Source: Deuterostichococcus epilithicus (taxonomy: Eukaryota; Chlorophyta; Trebouxiophyceae; Prasiolales; Stichococcaceae). Taken from it: a stretch of DNA of 64,000 nucleotides. Under the pieces are notes generated by a model. That model was not told the DNA's origin. It saw only the letters and a program-made list of their open reading frames with translations, and ran no database searches. The stretch lies in the NCBI GenBank assembly GCA_033439295.1, contig JAVTLE010000011.1, positions 744,082 to 808,081 of the forward strand, in the 5' to 3' direction. The position numbers and the translations under genes are program-made. The number at the start of each line of letters is the position of its first letter. The stretch's first letter is position 1. Positions 60,318 through 64,000 of this stretch are shown here, in pieces.

Positions 60318-63300
60318 ATGTCTGGCGCGCTGCGTGCCAAGCCGTCCCAGGTGCCGTGGTTCGCCTGCGTGCGTCGGGCACAGGATGCCAGCTGGCGCGC
60401 TGGCGGCACAGCTGGCGCCTGGCTGCGGAGCATCGCGGCCCAGCTGTCGGGGTGCGGCAGCCAGGTCCCCCACCGGCATCAAAGCGACCCAGCGGGACTT
60501 ATCATCAGCAGCAGCAGTCGCCCAGTCCCTGCCACGCCCGCGTGCGGCGCGGCGTCAGGCGCGGCCCTCGGCAGCGGCGCCCGTGCCGCAGCCGCGGCGC
60601 CAGCGGTCGCCCCACAGCACCAACTCGACGCCCCGCAGCATCAGCGTGGCGCGTTAGCGACGTGGCTCTGCGGTGCTGCAGCCGGCAGCGTCCAGGGCAG
60701 GGTGCCGGGCCGCGGCGGCGGCAAGCATGATCTCAGCACAGACGCCAAGGCTGGCACAGCCGGCGCGGCCGGTGCGGCGCTCCTCGTCGAGCACGGGACG
60801 GCACCGCGGCAGCGAGTCATTGCAGCGGCCATCTCGGGCGGCGTGGACTCTGCGGTGGCGGCCAGCATGATGCAGCAGGCGGGGCACGAGGTAGGACAAC
60901 CCTCAACCCTGTCCCTCGAGCTCTGGCCTCGTCCTCTGCGTCGCAGCCGCTGCTCGCTCCCTGCCTAGAGCTTGTTGCCAGGAGTTCGAGCTGCCTATTG
61001 AAGCTCGCCTCCTTGTTCCTGCCTGCACATCATGCAGTTCGTGTCCGGTTCATCTGCAGCTGATGTCTCAGCAATGGAGCGCTGCGTGTGCGGCAGGTGT
61101 TCGGCATCTTCATGCGTAATTGGGACGAGACGGAGGAGCAGGGCAACCAGAACTGCTCTGTGGAGCGCGACTGTCAGGTACCATGTTTTTACTGTTCGCA
61201 TATAATGTCCCGGTGCTATTCGGCTGTCGAACTCGACTCAACTCGACTCAACTGCAACCACACCAGTCGCACATCGCTTCAAGCCGGCCCTCGTAGCGGC
61301 AAGCTGACCTCTGCATGTCTCCGCCACTCATGTTCAGCCCGAGGCACGTCTTTAGACTCTCCCTTCACGACAGCGGTCATGCCTTTGTGCGCAGAGGGCT
61401 TGAAGCGGCTTTCCTGTGGGCCTCACGAGGAGCCCGGTCCTGCGGAAGGGGTGTGCCACATGAAACTGAATCTGCTACATTCCTGTCGCAGAACATGCGG
61501 CAGGTGTGCGAGCACCTGGGGCTGCACGAGCTGTCCCAGCCATGTTGCGGGGGCGTGTCGTGCCCTGTCCGAACTTTGAAAACCCAGATCGTGGCGCAGG
61601 ACGCGCGGCGGGTGTGCGAGCACCTGGGCCTGCCCCTGGTGGAGGCGGACTTTGTGGCGCAGTACTGGCAGCGCGTCTTCCAGCCCTTCCTCGACAAGTG
61701 CGCTCAACCCTGCTCAGCCTGACCTTGTCCGTCGCGGTCCAGGACCACGGCATGCTGGTAGCAGTGAGGGCGGACCTCGAGAAAGGCCGTGGACGCCCCA
61801 TGCTGAGCTTGCGTCCTCTTCATGGATGGTGGGTCAGTGGCCGAGCCGGGCAGGGGAACTGCGGTCATGCGGCCCCACAGAAGATCTCCTGCCATCGCAG
61901 GGAGATTCCCCATCAACGCTGCATGAACCCACGCAGGTATGCGCGGGGTCTGACGCCGAACCCGGACCTGGCCTGCAACCGCGCCATCAAGTTTGACGCG
62001 CTCCTGCACCACGCGCGCTCGCTGGGCGCGGACGCAGTGTGCACCGGCCACTACGCGCGCCTGCGAGCCTCGCCCGAGGGTGGGTTTCGCTCGAGGGAGG
62101 GATCCCGCTCGAGGGTTGTGCTGCTCGTGTGACTGCTATACAAGACAATTCAGCAGCAGCAGCAGCAGCAGCGGCAGGGCCAACCCTGGCGGCAACCGCC
62201 GCCTGCAGCAGGCAGCCGCCGTCGTTGCGGCGTGCTGGAAAGCAGTGACGCAGTCGTCCGAAGTCTGAGTGCTCCTCTCCCGGCAGCGCCTGGATGGGTG
62301 TCTGCCATGCAGACGCCGACAGCTTCCAGCACACGCTCTGCAACAGCACACACTCTGCAGAGTGTCTGGAAAACTCTGCTTCTGCAGACGTGACCCCGCA
62401 GCTGCTGCGGGGGGCGGACCCGCTCAAGGACCAATCGTACTTCCTGGCCAGCGTCCCCGGCGCGGCGCTGGCGCGCTTTGTGTTCCCGCTGGGTGGCCTG
62501 CGCAAGGACGCGGTGCGACGCGCGGCGGCGGGGGCGTNGCTGCCGACGGCCGCCAAGCGCAGCAGCGCCGGCATCTGCTTCATCGGTACGCGGCCCAGCC
62601 CCTGGGCTGCTTCCTTCTTCCGCAAGGAATTCCGCAAGGAGACCTGAACCCGCGACGCCGGGCTAGCGTCCTCGCAATGCCGAGTGGAGGGCAGGTGCCA
62701 GAGCGGCGTTGCGGCGCCTCAGTGTGCATCAGCACCGCGAATCCAGGCTGCATGGTGCTACACGGTGTACCAGATTACTGAGTGTGAGACGCCCGCGTGA
62801 TTATCTGCATGGGCACCGCACCCGTCCAGAGAGCTGTCGTTTGGGGCGGATCCTGTCAAAACTTCTTAGCAGCCCGGAGACCCTACACAAATCATCTGCC
62901 GCCTGCTGCAGGCCGGCGCAACTTTGGCGACTTCCTGGCGCAGTATGTGGACCCGGTCCTGGGGCGCTTTGTCGACATTGACAGCGGCGCAAACCTGGGA
63001 CCCTGCCCCAACGTGCTCGCGGTTACCCACGGGCAGCGCGCCGGNATTGGCGGCGCCGCGCAGAGGTGCGCCGGCGCACCCGCCCTGCTCGCGCTGCCGC
63101 TGGCATTAGCGCGGCCGCTGGGGCCGCTCCTGCGCCAGCAGGCCAACGACTGAGGGCTTGGGCTTTCTCTCAAGAGCCAGTTGGTGGGGCTCAATTGCAG
63201 GCGGAACCTGCGGTGGGGCAGGCGCTTACTGTGCTGATGCTGAGCAGGGTGCGCTTTCACACGCTCTGTTGCATCCGCAGGCTGTATGTCGTCGGCAAGG

Positions 63301-64000
63301 ACATGGCAGCCGGTGTGGTGCATGTGGCGGCGGGCGGGTCACACCCTGCGCTCTTCACCGAGTCTGCGCTGCTGGCGGCGCCGATGTGGGTCGCGGGGCG
63401 GCCCCCAGACGGCATTGCGCAGGTGACTCTTGCCTTACCAAAGCCTCAATGGAGGCCACATGACAAGGCTGCACCTGCGATGTGACCAGACTGAAACTCG
63501 CGAAGCTCTCCGGTTCGCCCCTGGAAGCACAACTGCTGCCGCATGGGCTGCTGCCACACCGTGTGGCATGTGATGTGGTTAATTAAAGAGTGGCCTCGGA
63601 CAGGCCGCGAGCGCCGGACGGTCTCAACCACACCTCAGCAGCCTGAGCATAGGCTTCTCATGTGCTGCAGGGCCGCCCTGTAGAACTGGGCTTCAAGGCG
63701 CGATATGGCCAGCCGGTGCACGCTTGCACCGTGCAGCCGGCGCTGCCGGCGGCTGCGGCAGCGCAGCATACTGGGCCCCAAGGCTTCGAGGCCACCACCT
63801 TCAGCCGCTACCCCGGCGTCAGTGGCGATGGACCCGACAGCACCACAGCCTCGGCGGTTCTGACTGCGGAAGACGATGGGCGTGGCCAGCTGTTGGTGCA
63901 CTTCCGGCAGCCCATGCGCGCCGTCACGCCCGGCCAGGCGAGTCTGCAAGCCGCCTGCTGCCTGCGGATGTGCACCCTGGCATGCAGTTCTGCCTCGAAT
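60318..64000 (+). CDS. tRNA-specific 2-thiouridylase MnmA/TRMU (3' partial)
   Basis: The enzyme adds sulphur to U34 of tRNAs for Lys, Glu and Gln in the plastid or mitochondrion. Exon 1 (60318-60891) carries a long basic, Ala/Arg-rich leader consistent with organelle import and ends with the PP-loop [14 protein letters not shown]. Next exons: [16 protein letters not shown] (61097 on), [18 protein letters not shown] (about 61600), [20 protein letters not shown] (about 61937) containing the first catalytic Cys, [18 protein letters not shown] (about 62427), AGICFIG (about 62570) with the second Cys, [10 protein letters not shown] (about 62920), and the C-terminal barrel ([17 protein letters not shown], 63683 on). 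Both Cys and the ATP motif are present, so it should be active. The C-terminal barrel exon reaches RAVTPGQ near 63940 and the gene probably continues past the window. Undetermined bases lie at 62538 and 63045. Confidence 0.92.
61486..61640 (+). repeat. diverged upstream copy of the 61600 MnmA exon
   Basis: About 61486-61531 repeats the border at 61594-61640; the identical run GGTGTGCGAGCACCTGGG is shared. The copy reads [17 protein letters not shown]; the true exon reads [18 protein letters not shown]. The copy begins after its own CGCAG and has no matching continuation. Confidence 0.7.

Noticed and set aside
1-64000. CRISPR arrays, bacterial operons, biosynthetic cluster, transposon or virus-like element
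   Set aside because: There is no regularly spaced repeat with unique spacers, no transposase, integrase or reverse-transcriptase motif, and no terminal repeats. The genes are intron-rich and functionally unrelated.

Overview
This window is nuclear DNA of a green alga (Chlorophyta; most likely a trebouxiophyte or another core chlorophyte). It is GC-rich and very intron-dense. Introns mostly begin GTGCG/GTGAG and end GCAG. It carries green-lineage protein families: an SBP-box transcription factor, a plant-type HLB1 TPR protein, a UPL3-type HECT ligase, a plant-type DAA1-like AAA ATPase and an AN1-C2H2 stress-associated protein. Codons favour G/C at third positions, and coding stretches are rich in alanine, glycine and proline. 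Scattered single Ns mark an imperfect draft assembly.

Layout. An AAA ATPase gene (+) enters from the left edge and ends at 4490. An AN1/C2H2 zinc-finger gene (-, 5188 to about 6531) converges on it. It is divergent from an SBP-box regulator (+, 7767-10809). A long Ala-rich coiled-coil protein follows (+, about 11.9-18.13 kb), then a small minus-strand coiled-coil protein (18719-19559), an unresolved minus-strand coding patch (about 20.5-21.2 kb) and an unrecognised plus-strand gene (about 21.5-24.2 kb). Next are an acylaminoacyl-peptidase (+, 24905-30638), a secreted M43 pappalysin-like metallopeptidase (-, 31355-34508), an AI-2E/PerM-type membrane protein (+, about 35.5-38.6 kb), a 16-kb UPL3/TRIP12-type HECT E3 ligase (+, 39450-55500), an HLB1 TPR protein (-, 56034 to about 58.8 kb or 59042), a small Pkr1-like V-ATPase assembly factor (+, 59628-60294), and the tRNA 2-thiouridylase MnmA/TRMU (+, from 60318, running off the right edge). 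The genes are unrelated housekeeping and regulatory functions; there is no operon-like or cluster logic. I see no rRNA or tRNA gene, CRISPR array or recognisable transposon.

The most unusual signal is a recurring one. In at least fourteen places, across seven independent genes on both strands, an intron or exon flank holds one or two diverged tandem copies of the neighbouring exon, usually including its 3' splice-site context (exon echoes). This looks like widespread small tandem duplication across intron-exon borders, which could drive intron growth, intron gain or alternative splice-site choice.

Exon borders for the M43, Pkr1-like, SBP, AN1 (from 6531) and small coiled-coil genes were worked out by hand and keep frame throughout. 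Those for the long coiled-coil, HECT and AI-2E genes are approximate.
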